The notes beneath the pieces were generated by a model. The model saw only the letters and a list, made by a program, of their open reading frames with translations, made no database searches and was not told where the DNA came from. Below, one piece after another: positions 1 to 6,455 of a stretch of DNA of 7,359 nucleotides. This stretch comes from JBLHUT01 sp047629975 (GTDB taxonomy: Bacteria > Pseudomonadota > Alphaproteobacteria > Rhodobacterales > Rhodobacteraceae): NCBI GenBank assembly GCA_047629975.1, contig JBLHUT010000186.1, forward strand, positions 1-7,359, read 5' to 3'. Each line of letters opens with the position of its first letter. Position 1 is the stretch's first letter. Made by a program: the position numbers and the translations under genes.

Positions 1-822
1 GGGCGCAAGGATGCCAGCGGCGATTACACCGACGGGGCGGGTCTGACCCCTGAACAAGCCGACATCGTGATGGCGTTCATGGCGGCCAAAGGGGCGGATG
101 CTGTTGAAACAGTCGCGAACCTGCGGGCTCTGGTGGCCGGATCGCAAGTCGGGGGCGAGGGCGTTGACGAGTTGGAGCAGATCGGTGACTTGATGGCGGC
201 GCAAGGTTACGGCATCGACCGGGTCGAGATCGACCCGTCGGTTGTGCGCGGTCTTGGCTATTATACCGGGCCGGTTTTCGAGGCCGAACTGACGTTCGAG
301 ATTACCGACGAAAAAGGCCGCCCGCGGCAATTCGGGTCGGTGGCCGGCGGGGGGCGTTATGATGATCTGGTCAAGCGCTTTACCGGACAGGCGGTGCCTG
401 CGACGGGGGTTTCGATCGGTGTTGACCGTTTGTTGGCCGCGCTACAAGCAAAGGGGCGTGTGCAGATGCAGGCCCCCGGCCCTGTGGTTGTCACGGTCAT
501 GGATAAGGGACGGATGGCGGCCTATCAGGAAATGGTGGGCGAATTGCGCGCCGCCGGTATCCGTGCCGAGGTCTATCTCGGCAATCCGAAAAACTTTGGC
601 AACCAGTTGAAATACGCCGATAATCGCAGCTCACCCGTTGCTGTGATCGAGGGCGAGGACGAAGCTGCGCGTGGCGTGGTGCAGATCAAGGATCTTGTGC
701 TGGGTGCCAGAATTGCCGCCAGCGCCAGCCTTGAGGAATGGAAGGCCCAGCCGGCACAGCGAGAGATTGCACGTGCTGATCTGGTGGCTGAGATACGCGT
801 CATGCTGGCAGCGTCCGAATGA
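1..822 (+). CDS. hisS: Histidyl-tRNA synthetase, C-terminal part (5' end outside window)
   Basis: This is a class II aminoacyl-tRNA synthetase that charges tRNA-His with histidine in the cytoplasm. The frame is open to the left edge, so 273 codons of the 3' portion are present and the start lies upstream. Visible signatures are the histidine-binding loop GLGYYTGPVFEAEL (bases 250-291), the glycine-rich strand GSVAGGGRYDDL (334-369), and motif 3 GVSIGVDRL soon after. From about base 480 comes the C-terminal anticodon-binding domain, beginning PVVVTVMDKGRMAAY and including the NPKNFGNQLKYAD segment. The loop reads GLGYYTGPVFE rather than the usual bacterial LDYYTxTVFE. That suggests the divergent alphaproteobacterial HisRS type, some members of which recognise tRNA-His without the extra G-1; this last point is family knowledge, not visible here. 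The stop TGA overlaps the hisZ start as ATGA. Identification is secure. Confidence 0.96.
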   Translation, partial: GRKDASGDYTDGAGLTPEQADIVMAFMAAKGADAVETVANLRALVAGSQVGGEGVDELEQIGDLMAAQGYGIDRVEIDPSVVRGLGYYTGPVFEAELTFEITDEKGRPRQFGSVAGGGRYDDLVKRFTGQAVPATGVSIGVDRLLAALQAKGRVQMQAPGPVVVTVMDKGRMAAYQEMVGELRAAGIRAEVYLGNPKNFGNQLKYADNRSSPVAVIEGEDEAARGVVQIKDLVLGARIAASASLEEWKAQPAQREIARADLVAEIRVMLAASE

Positions 823-1928
823 TCCGCTCGCCCATCACCCCGGCAGCAATCCGCGCGGAATCCGACCGGATTCTTGCGGTTTTCGAAGCCGCAGGCGCGG
901 TGCCCTTTTCGACCGGAATTCTGCAACCGGCCGAAACCTTGCTGGATCTTTACGGCGAGGACATTCGCGCGCGCGCCTACGTCACCCGCGACCCTCTGCG
1001 CGGCGAACAGATGCTGCGGCCCGATTTCACCGTGCCTGTGGTTCAGGCGCATATGCAGCAGGGGGCCGAACCTGCGCGCTATGCCTATGCCGGTGAGGTG
1101 TTTCGCAAGCAAGAACACATGGCCGACCGTCCCAACGAATATATGCAGGTCGGTTTCGAGCTGTTCGATCGCGGTGATCAGGCCGGCGCCGACGCCGAGG
1201 TTTTCGCATTGATGCGGCAGGCGTTGGGGGCTTTGGACCTGCGCGCGGCGATTGGCGATATCGGTCTGTTGCAGGCTGCCGTGCAGGGTTTGCAGACGTC
1301 GGAGCGGCGCCGTGCCGCCTTGCGCCGCCATCTGTGGCGGCCGCGCCGGTTCCGGGCGTTGCTTGACCGGTTCTCGGGGCGCACTCCGCCGCTTGCCTCG
1401 CGCAAGGCATTGTTGGGGCAGCTTGAGACGGCTGATCTTGAAGAAATGATCATGGCGCGCGGACCAGAGATCGGCCTGCGCCGTTTTTCAGAGATTGCCG
1501 ACCGGATCGAGGCGCTTCACGAGGATGAATACGCACCCCCGATCGATCGCGATGAAGTGCAGTTGATCGACGATCTGTTATCGGTTCGCGCCGCGCCGCT
1601 TTATGCTCTTGAAAGGCTGCGCGATCTGGCGGTCGATATGCCCGATATCGAACCGGCTGTCGGGCGTCTCGAAGAACGGTTGTCCGCGATGGCCGCGCGT
1701 GGCATCGACCTTGACCTGCTTGAGTTCGAGACGAGTTACGGGCGCACGACGCTGGAATACTACGACGGCTTTGTGTTCGGCTTTTATGCGGACCGGCGCG
1801 CGGATCTGCCGCCGGTTGCCACTGGGGGCAGGTATGATGCGTTGACCCGGGTGCTGGGGCGCGGACGTGCGATTCCTGCGGTCGGTGGTGTTATCCGGCC
1901 GGCCTTGGTTCTGGAGGTGTCGCGATGA
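819..1928 (+). CDS. hisZ: ATP phosphoribosyltransferase regulatory subunit HisZ
   Basis: HisZ is a HisRS-like protein without tRNA-charging activity. It binds short-form HisG to make the active, histidine-sensitive ATP phosphoribosyltransferase at step 1 of histidine biosynthesis. The product is 369 residues, a normal length. It keeps the synthetase fold: a motif 2-like strand RYAYAGEVFRKQE from residue 87, NEYMQVGFELFD near 106-117, a histidine-loop relative EFETSYGRTTLEYYDG from 302, and TGGRYDAL at 335-342. It lacks the C-terminal anticodon-binding domain, ending soon after GGVIRPALVLEV, which separates it from a true HisRS. The ATG at 819 overlaps the hisS stop by four bases. No clear Shine-Dalgarno precedes it, so translation probably depends on coupling to hisS. 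Its own stop overlaps the hisG start in the same way. The short HisG next door strongly supports this assignment. Confidence 0.94.
   Translation: MIRSPITPAAIRAESDRILAVFEAAGAVPFSTGILQPAETLLDLYGEDIRARAYVTRDPLRGEQMLRPDFTVPVVQAHMQQGAEPARYAYAGEVFRKQEHMADRPNEYMQVGFELFDRGDQAGADAEVFALMRQALGALDLRAAIGDIGLLQAAVQGLQTSERRRAALRRHLWRPRRFRALLDRFSGRTPPLASRKALLGQLETADLEEMIMARGPEIGLRRFSEIADRIEALHEDEYAPPIDRDEVQLIDDLLSVRAAPLYALERLRDLAVDMPDIEPAVGRLEERLSAMAARGIDLDLLEFETSYGRTTLEYYDGFVFGFYADRRADLPPVATGGRYDALTRVLGRGRAIPAVGGVIRPALVLEVSR
1913..1918 (+). promoter_or_regulatory. Ribosome binding site of hisG
   Basis: GGAGGT lies six bases before the ATG at 1925, inside the last codons of hisZ. It is a near-perfect Shine-Dalgarno and fixes the hisG start at the ATGA overlap. 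HisZ has no comparable site, so HisG may be made in greater amount than coupling alone would give. Confidence 0.75.
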
Positions 1929-2623
1929 GTCTCAAGCTTGGAGTGCCGTCGAAAGGACGGCTGATGGAAAAGACCTTTGACTGGTTTTCCGATCGCAAGA
2001 TCGTCTTGCAGCGCACCGGTTCCGAGCGGGAATATGCCGGAGCGATCAGCGGGTTGGAGGGGGCCGAGCTTGTGTTGCTCTCGGCGGGTGAAATCCCGCG
2101 CGAGCTTGATGCAGGGCGCATTCATCTGGGGGTGACCGGAACAGATCTAGTGCGGGAAAAGATTGCCGACTGGCAGCAATCGGTCGAAGAGATGTGTCCG
2201 ATGGGCTTTGGACGTGCCGATCTGGTGCTTGCGGTGCCGGCTTTCTGGGTGGATGTCGAAACACTCGATGATCTGGATGCTGTCGCTGCTGCGTTCCGGC
2301 TCCGGCATGGGTTTCGCCTGCGGATTGCGACAAAGTATCACCGGCTTGTACGCACTTTTCTTACAGAGCACGGGGTGGCTGATTATCAATTGATCGACAG
2401 TCAGGGTGCGACCGAGGGAACGATCAAAAACGAAACAGCCGAAGCCGTGGCGGATATTACGTCAACCGGAGAGACGTTGCGCGCCAATCACCTCAAGATA
2501 TTGCCCGACGGAATGGTTCACAGCTCTCAGGCAACCCTGTTCCGGTCGCGCCGGGCGGCGTGGTCGAGGGCGCAACTGGAGACGCTCAAGACAATGGGGC
2601 GACTGTTGGATATTCAGGTATAA
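1925..2623 (+). CDS. hisG: ATP phosphoribosyltransferase catalytic subunit, short form
   Basis: HisG condenses ATP with PRPP to give phosphoribosyl-ATP, the committed step of histidine biosynthesis. The product is 232 residues. This matches the short form, which lacks the roughly 80-residue C-terminal histidine-binding regulatory domain and so needs HisZ. The N-terminus has the family's substrate-loop motif PSKGRL (residues 8-13). The PRPP-binding loop is DITSTGETLRANHLK, starting at residue 177, preceded by the GATEGTIKNETAEAVAD helix region. The segment HLGVTGTDLVRE matches the conserved GxTGxDL part of the periplasmic-binding-protein-like fold. The start at 1925 overlaps the hisZ stop and has a strong ribosome binding site. 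It is the last gene of the block; the next gene runs the opposite way. Identification is secure. Confidence 0.96.
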   Translation: MSLKLGVPSKGRLMEKTFDWFSDRKIVLQRTGSEREYAGAISGLEGAELVLLSAGEIPRELDAGRIHLGVTGTDLVREKIADWQQSVEEMCPMGFGRADLVLAVPAFWVDVETLDDLDAVAAAFRLRHGFRLRIATKYHRLVRTFLTEHGVADYQLIDSQGATEGTIKNETAEAVADITSTGETLRANHLKILPDGMVHSSQATLFRSRRAAWSRAQLETLKTMGRLLDIQV

Positions 2624-2680
2624 TTAGGCTTTATGCGTTGATATTCCGACTGGCTGGCCTTCCCTAACCGCCGCTGGCTA

Positions 2681-2716
2681 CACCCAAGTCGCGCGGCTTT
2701 GCCGCGCCCTTGGGTG
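2681..2716. terminator. Strong hairpin between convergent genes, possible bidirectional terminator
   Basis: CACCCAAG (2681-2688) pairs with CTTGGGTG (2709-2716), and GCGCGGC (2691-2697) pairs with GCCGCGC (2701-2707). The loop is TTT and there is a small TC/C internal bulge. The 15 base pairs, mostly G+C, lie about midway between the hisG stop (2623) and the DUF1489 stop (2766), so the hairpin could end transcripts from both sides. No run of T follows on either strand, so it is not a textbook intrinsic terminator. It might instead be a dispersed extragenic palindrome or protect mRNA 3' ends. Confidence 0.5.
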
Positions 2717-2765
2717 CCACGCCCAACATCCCCGGGATGGCGGGAGCAATTGCCTTGGGTCCGTC

Positions 2766-3197
2766 TCAGATAACGCCGATATCGGCCAGTGCTGCCATCA
2801 TTTCGGGTGGCAAGGCTTGCTCGCTTGGCTGACTTGCCCGCAGGTCCTCTGGCGCGTCGTCCTGCTTGAGGTAGCGCCACCCCTGAAAGGGTCGCTTGGG
2901 CACGGGGCGCGTGCGGTGAACCGCTGGATCAAGCACAATACCGCACCGCAATATGCCATCGCTGCCTTCGACATCGTCTAGCCGTTCAATCCGCTGGCGG
3001 CACAGGATCATTCCCTTGAACACCCAATAGAGCGACCCGCCATTCAACAGCGCACTGTCCTGCTTGGGGCGCATGCGTGTCACGTGGCGCGGCTTACCGT
3101 CGGGGCCTTTGGCGCGCGGCTGTCCTTGCCATGCGAGCAAATCCTCGACGTGCTCTGCACCAACACAAATTTTTACCAGATTGATATGGTTATCCAC
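2766..3197 (-). CDS. DUF1489 family protein, function unknown
   Basis: This minus-strand gene encodes about 143 residues of a DUF1489-type protein. The evidence is the N-terminal INLVKICVGAEHVEDLLAWQ, the central GGSLYWVFKGMILCRQRI, and the later CGIVLDPAVHRTRPVPKRPF followed by GWRYL. No catalytic site is recognised; there is no signal peptide or membrane segment, so it is probably cytosolic. Two GTG starts are possible, at 3197 and four codons upstream at 3209; a TGA stop lies just above the latter. I prefer 3197 because it puts the conserved INLVK close to the N-terminus and has GGGGGA four bases upstream, but this is not certain. The gene is head to head with nrdJ and converges on hisG. 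Its start codon lies inside a perfect DnaA box, so DnaA binding there would compete with its expression. The role is unknown. Confidence 0.85.
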   Translation of the reverse strand: MDNHINLVKICVGAEHVEDLLAWQGQPRAKGPDGKPRHVTRMRPKQDSALLNGGSLYWVFKGMILCRQRIERLDDVEGSDGILRCGIVLDPAVHRTRPVPKRPFQGWRYLKQDDAPEDLRASQPSEQALPPEMMAALADIGVI

Positions 3198-3198
3198 A
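3190..3198 (+). promoter_or_regulatory. Perfect consensus DnaA box in the DUF1489/nrdJ control region
   Basis: TTATCCACA matches the strict DnaA-binding 9-mer exactly. It lies 137 bases before the nrdJ ATG and covers the probable GTG start of the DUF1489 gene. A weaker relative TCCCCCACA (3202-3210, 6 of 9 matching) follows 12 bases later in the same orientation, giving a CCACAG direct repeat. DnaA is known to control nrdAB in Escherichia coli; control here is an inference. Confidence 0.45.
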
Positions 3199-3334
3199 GA
3201 GTCCCCCACAGTTTGTCTTCATATGGTAGTGGAAATGCCGTCACCTTCAAGCTATTGTATGTACTCTCGTACGATGCGAGACGACCAAGTGGCGCTCGGG
3301 CGTTGCTTCCGACCAAACGAACAGGACACAGATC
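3198..3334. promoter_or_regulatory. Divergent control region of DUF1489 gene and nrdJ
   Basis: These 137 bases are the only divergent promoter region in the window and must hold the start signals for nrdJ. A weak sigma70-like pair is TGGAAA (3230-3235) and TATTGT (3253-3258) with a 17-base spacer, four of six matches each. The 8-base palindrome TCGTACGA (3267-3274) follows and could be an operator. I see no convincing NrdR box, no alphaproteobacterial LexA box (GTTC-N7-GTTC), and too little room for a cobalamin riboswitch. The promoter call is tentative. Confidence 0.35.
3323..3326 (+). promoter_or_regulatory. Ribosome binding site of nrdJ
   Basis: AGGA lies eight bases before the ATG at 3335. 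It supports that start, as does the product beginning directly with a typical NrdJ N-terminus. Confidence 0.6.
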
Positions 3335-5644
3335 ATGACATCCTTTGCCGCGCCGATTGCAGAACAGATATGGGACATGAAGTACCGGTTCAAAGAAGCG
3401 GATGGAACGCCGCTTGATGCGACCATCCAAGACAGTTGGCATCGCATCGCCGGCGCCTTGGCCAGTGTCGAGAAAGACCCTGTTTTCTGGGAGCAGAAAT
3501 TTTTTGCCGCCCTTGAGGATTTCAAATTTCTGCCAGCCGGCCGGATCACGGCCGGTGCCGGAACCGCGCGCTCGGTGACGTTGTTCAACTGCTTTGTAAT
3601 GGGCACGATCCCCGACAGCATGGGGGGCATTTTCGAGATGCTCAAGGAGGCTGCGCTCACAATGCAGCAGGGTGGCGGTATCGGATATGATTTCAGCACG
3701 ATCCGCCCGAAAGGCGCTGGCGTCAAAGGTGTTGCTGCGGATGCTTCGGGGCCGTTGAGTTTCATGGATGTCTGGGATGCCATGTGCCGGACGATCATGA
3801 GTGCCGGCTCCCGCAGGGGTGCGATGATGGCTTGTATGCGGTGTGATCACCCCGATATCGAGGATTTCATTACGGCGAAATCCGATCCTGCCCGTCTGCG
3901 GATGTTCAACGTGAGTGTTCTGGTGACCGATCCGTTCATGGATGCGGTCAAAAAGGATGCGCCTTGGGATCTTGTGTTTGACGGTGTTGTCTTCCGGACG
4001 GTGCGGGCCCGCGATTTGTGGGATGCGATCATGCGGGGCACCTTTGAGTATGCCGAACCGGGGGTGATTTTCATTGACCGGATCAATGCTGCGAACAATT
4101 TGAACTATTGCGAAACGATTGCTGCGACCAACCCGTGTGGAGAGCAACCGCTGCCGCCTTACGGGGCTTGCCTGTTGGGGTCTATCAACCTTGCGCGGCT
4201 GGTGGACCGCCCGTTCGAAAATGGGGCCGATCTTGATGAACGGGCGCTTGGCGAATTGGTGGCGGTGGCCGTGCGGATGATGGACAATGTTGTCGATGCC
4301 AGCCGGTTCCCGCTGCCCGAACAGCAGGCCGAAGCCCACGCAAAGCGCCGGATCGGTCTTGGTGTGACGGGGCTGGCGGATGCTTTGTTGATGGTCGGGC
4401 AGCGGTACGGCTCCGAGGAAGCGGCGCGTCAGACCGACCGCTGGTTGCACGCGATCGCCCGCGCCGCGTATCTTGCGTCGGTCGATCTGGCGAAGGAAAA
4501 AGGGGCGTTCCCCTTGTTCGATGCCGAGCCGTATCTTGCCAGCGGGACAATGCAGGCGATGGACAGCGACGTGCGTGACGCCATTGCCGCGCACGGTATC
4601 CGGAACGCCTTGCTGACCAGCATTGCTCCGACCGGCACCATCAGCCTCTATGCCGGTAACGTCAGCAGCGGAATCGAGCCGGTTTTCGCCTATGCCTACA
4701 CGCGCAAGGTTTTGCAAAAAGACGGCTCGAAAACCGAAGAGGAAGTTGTCGATTACGCCGTCCAGATGTGGCGTGAAAAGTTCGGGGATACCGATTTCCC
4801 CGACTATTTCGTGAATGCGCAAACTTTGAGCCCGTCCGATCACGTGCGCATGCAGGCGGCTGCGCAAAAGTGGGTCGACAGCAGCATTTCCAAAACCATC
4901 AACTGTCCCGAGGACATCGGGTTTGCGGAATTCAAGGACGTCTACATGCAAGCGTGGGACAGCGGCTGTAAGGGCTGCACCACGTATCGTCCCAATGCCG
5001 TGACGGGAAGTGTTCTGAGTGTGAGCAGTTCCGAACCGGCAAAGGATCAAAACGCCGGTACCGCACCGGAGGTGATCGCCACAAATAGCGCAGAGCCGAT
5101 GACGCCGCACGGCGATGTGATCTATATGTCCGAGCCTCTTGACCGGCCCCAGTCGCTTGAAGGGCAAACCTACAAGCTGAAGTGGCCCGATAGCGAGCAC
5201 GCGATTTACATCACGGTGAACGATATCATCACAAGTGGCCATCGCCGCCCGTTCGAGGTGTTCATCAACTCCAAGAACATGGAGCATTTCGCGTGGACGG
5301 TCGCATTGACCCGGATGGTTTCGGCAGTCTTCCGCAGGGGGGGCGATGTGTCGTTTGTTGTCGAGGAACTGAAAGCTGTGTTTGACCCACGAGGTGGTGC
5401 GTGGATGCAGGGGAAATACGTGCCCTCCATTATTGCTGCCATCGGCGGTGTGATAGAGCGCCATCTGGTATCGATAGGGTTTATCGCGGCTGAAGGGATG
5501 GGGTTGAAATCAGATCCCCACGCCGAGATATCGCCGAGCCAGCAACCCCGGGGAAGGGCTTGCCCAAGCTGCGGCGGCTTTGAAATGCGCATGATAGAAG
5601 GATGCGTCACTTGCGGATCTTGTGGTCACTCCAAATGTGGCTGA
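3335..5644 (+). CDS. nrdJ: Adenosylcobalamin-dependent (class II) ribonucleotide reductase
   Basis: This enzyme reduces ribonucleotides to deoxyribonucleotides, using adenosylcobalamin to make the active-site thiyl radical. It needs no oxygen and no separate radical subunit. The product is 769 residues. C86 (in TLFNCFV) and C279 (in YGACLLGSINL) are the expected redox pair. The active-site motif NPCGE is at 266-270, with N266, thiyl Cys268 and E270. The phosphate-binding loop APTGTIS is at 431-437, followed by NVSSGIEP. CKGCTTYRPN starts at 545. The C-terminus has CPSC (743-746) and CVTC (757-760), a zinc-ribbon-like arrangement, then C763 and C768, the probable tail cysteines that re-reduce the active site. 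No nrdA or nrdB type gene lies nearby. The gene stands alone after its promoter, opposite the DUF1489 gene. All key residues are present, so it should be functional. Confidence 0.96.
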   Translation: MTSFAAPIAEQIWDMKYRFKEADGTPLDATIQDSWHRIAGALASVEKDPVFWEQKFFAALEDFKFLPAGRITAGAGTARSVTLFNCFVMGTIPDSMGGIFEMLKEAALTMQQGGGIGYDFSTIRPKGAGVKGVAADASGPLSFMDVWDAMCRTIMSAGSRRGAMMACMRCDHPDIEDFITAKSDPARLRMFNVSVLVTDPFMDAVKKDAPWDLVFDGVVFRTVRARDLWDAIMRGTFEYAEPGVIFIDRINAANNLNYCETIAATNPCGEQPLPPYGACLLGSINLARLVDRPFENGADLDERALGELVAVAVRMMDNVVDASRFPLPEQQAEAHAKRRIGLGVTGLADALLMVGQRYGSEEAARQTDRWLHAIARAAYLASVDLAKEKGAFPLFDAEPYLASGTMQAMDSDVRDAIAAHGIRNALLTSIAPTGTISLYAGNVSSGIEPVFAYAYTRKVLQKDGSKTEEEVVDYAVQMWREKFGDTDFPDYFVNAQTLSPSDHVRMQAAAQKWVDSSISKTINCPEDIGFAEFKDVYMQAWDSGCKGCTTYRPNAVTGSVLSVSSSEPAKDQNAGTAPEVIATNSAEPMTPHGDVIYMSEPLDRPQSLEGQTYKLKWPDSEHAIYITVNDIITSGHRRPFEVFINSKNMEHFAWTVALTRMVSAVFRRGGDVSFVVEELKAVFDPRGGAWMQGKYVPSIIAAIGGVIERHLVSIGFIAAEGMGLKSDPHAEISPSQQPRGRACPSCGGFEMRMIEGCVTCGSCGHSKCG

Positions 5645-5939
5645 TGTCTTGCGGCCGCCTATCGGCGCAACCATATAATGAGCATTTCCCAGCTTAAGGT
5701 GGCCATTTTGCAAGCAAATAGCGGCCAGTGCTTGGAAATCGGAACATTACTCAATTTTGGTGCACTTCCGTTGGTGCGGTGATTTTTCTGCTACCTAAGA
5801 AGTTTTGCGATGCCGGATCTGCGGCGCAAGGATGGGCTTAAAGTACCTGATACATAAAAAAACGCCGGTAGTGCGCATCAGGGTTCTGTTTCACCGAAGT
5901 GACCTGACCTGTGGTCAATTATGTTGAGTAAGAGCGGAT
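5645..5939. other. Gene-free stretch after nrdJ, lower in G+C
   Basis: I find no convincing gene in these 295 bases. G+C falls sharply compared with nrdJ (27 of 60 in bases 5701-5760). It holds an imperfect inverted repeat with arms TGGCC (5700-5704) and GGCCA (5723-5727) around TTTGC-AA-GCAAA (5707-5718). A weak GCAC/GTGC stem (5762-5777) followed by a T run (5783-5787) might be the nrdJ terminator. GACC-TGT-GGTC (5906-5916) lies just before the next gene. A 34-codon ATG frame (5678-5782) lacks a ribosome binding site. None of these is strong. Confidence 0.5.
5700..5727. repeat. Imperfect inverted repeat, role unknown
   Basis: TGGCC (5700-5704) pairs with GGCCA (5723-5727). Inside them TTTGC (5707-5711) pairs with GCAAA (5714-5718) across an AA loop, with unpaired bases between. 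It lies 56 bases after nrdJ. No T run follows, so termination is doubtful; it could be a protein-binding site or chance. Confidence 0.25.
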
Positions 5940-6371
5940 ATGAAAAAATTGGATGGGCATGACAAAGATGGCACCAAAGAAAATATTCCGGATGGCAGAG
6001 ATGACAATGAGACGTTGCCCACAAAAGCCCAGCTTCCCGCTGTTGTCCCGAATAGATTACCTGCGGTCAGCAAGCTTGAACCTCCAGAGAAAGGAACGCG
6101 GGCCTCTGAGGCCAACCGCAACCTGATCGACGCCGGCATTTCTGCCATTCCGGCCGTGGGCGGTGCGCTGGCTGGGTTGGGCCGACATGCCGTGCCATCG
6201 GAACGTGACAAAAAAACGGAAAAATGGCGCAGCGACATAACCGAAACGGTTAATCGCACAAGTGATGAGCTTCGGGAGCAGAAGCAAGCGACAGAGGTCG
6301 TTCAGTTCGAGCAAGACGAGATGAGGGGTGCGATCAATGCCACAGCCGAAAAGGTTGAACAGCTCTCCTAG
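5940..6371 (+). CDS. Hypothetical protein, N-terminal fragment before the amber codon
   Basis: The fragment is 143 residues, of unrecognised family. Residues 1-57 are highly charged and proline-rich, so probably disordered. Residues 62-81 (LIDAGISAIPAVGGALAGLG) form a hydrophobic, glycine-rich segment that could be a short membrane-associated hairpin. Residues 85-143 are charged and helical in character (SERDKKTEKWRSDITETVNR onward), a probable coiled coil. There is no signal peptide. The ATG at 5940 has only a weak AAGAG (5930-5934) upstream. The stop is an amber codon, and the frame continues open for 257 more codons, so this is more likely the front of a broken gene than a complete protein. 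A hydrophobic IPxxGG segment followed by a KxxKWR helix reminds me of N-terminal regions in some large accessory proteins of unknown function; I cannot confirm that. Confidence 0.5.
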   Translation: MKKLDGHDKDGTKENIPDGRDDNETLPTKAQLPAVVPNRLPAVSKLEPPEKGTRASEANRNLIDAGISAIPAVGGALAGLGRHAVPSERDKKTEKWRSDITETVNRTSDELREQKQATEVVQFEQDEMRGAINATAEKVEQLS

Positions 6372-6444
6372 CGCGAACTGATAGGCGTTACTGAAGCAGA
6401 CCCGCACGACGTCGAGTTTGCCATTTATCGGAAGCTCATTGATC

Positions 6445-6449
6445 AGGAG
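6445..6449 (+). promoter_or_regulatory. Possible internal ribosome binding site before GTG 6456
   Basis: AGGAG lies six bases before a GTG at 6456. It could allow translation to restart after the amber codon at 6369, so the C-terminal fragment may still be made. It may also be a coincidence inside coding sequence, because the 28 codons before the GTG also read as protein. Confidence 0.35.
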
Positions 6450-6455
6450 AAATTC

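Noticed and set aside
573..1331. A 252-codon minus-strand frame across the hisS/hisZ junction
   Set aside because: It is antisense to two well-identified genes, has no protein-family signature, and is explained by strand bias.
2386..2395. ATCAATTGAT palindrome
   Set aside because: It lies inside hisG coding sequence and is explained by codons for a conserved region; nothing suggests an operator.
3181..3195. TTGAT half-site resembling an FNR/FnrL box
   Set aside because: The second half should be ATCAA after four bases, but the sequence there is TTATC. Only half a site is present.
3198..3334. Cobalamin riboswitch, NrdR box or LexA box before nrdJ
   Set aside because: The region is too short for a cobalamin riboswitch and lacks its conserved core. 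I found no convincing NrdR palindrome and no GTTC-N7-GTTC spacing.
3173..5464. A 763-codon open frame on the minus strand, almost fully antisense to nrdJ
   Set aside because: Its product is rich in His, Arg and Pro with no recognisable domain. It arises from the codon bias of high G+C nrdJ on the opposite strand. NrdJ has every family motif, so the antisense frame is a shadow.
5678..5782. A 34-codon ATG frame (MSISQLKVAILQ start) in the gap after nrdJ
   Set aside because: There is no ribosome binding site, it is short, and it resembles nothing I know. It could be a remnant of a lost gene but cannot be supported.
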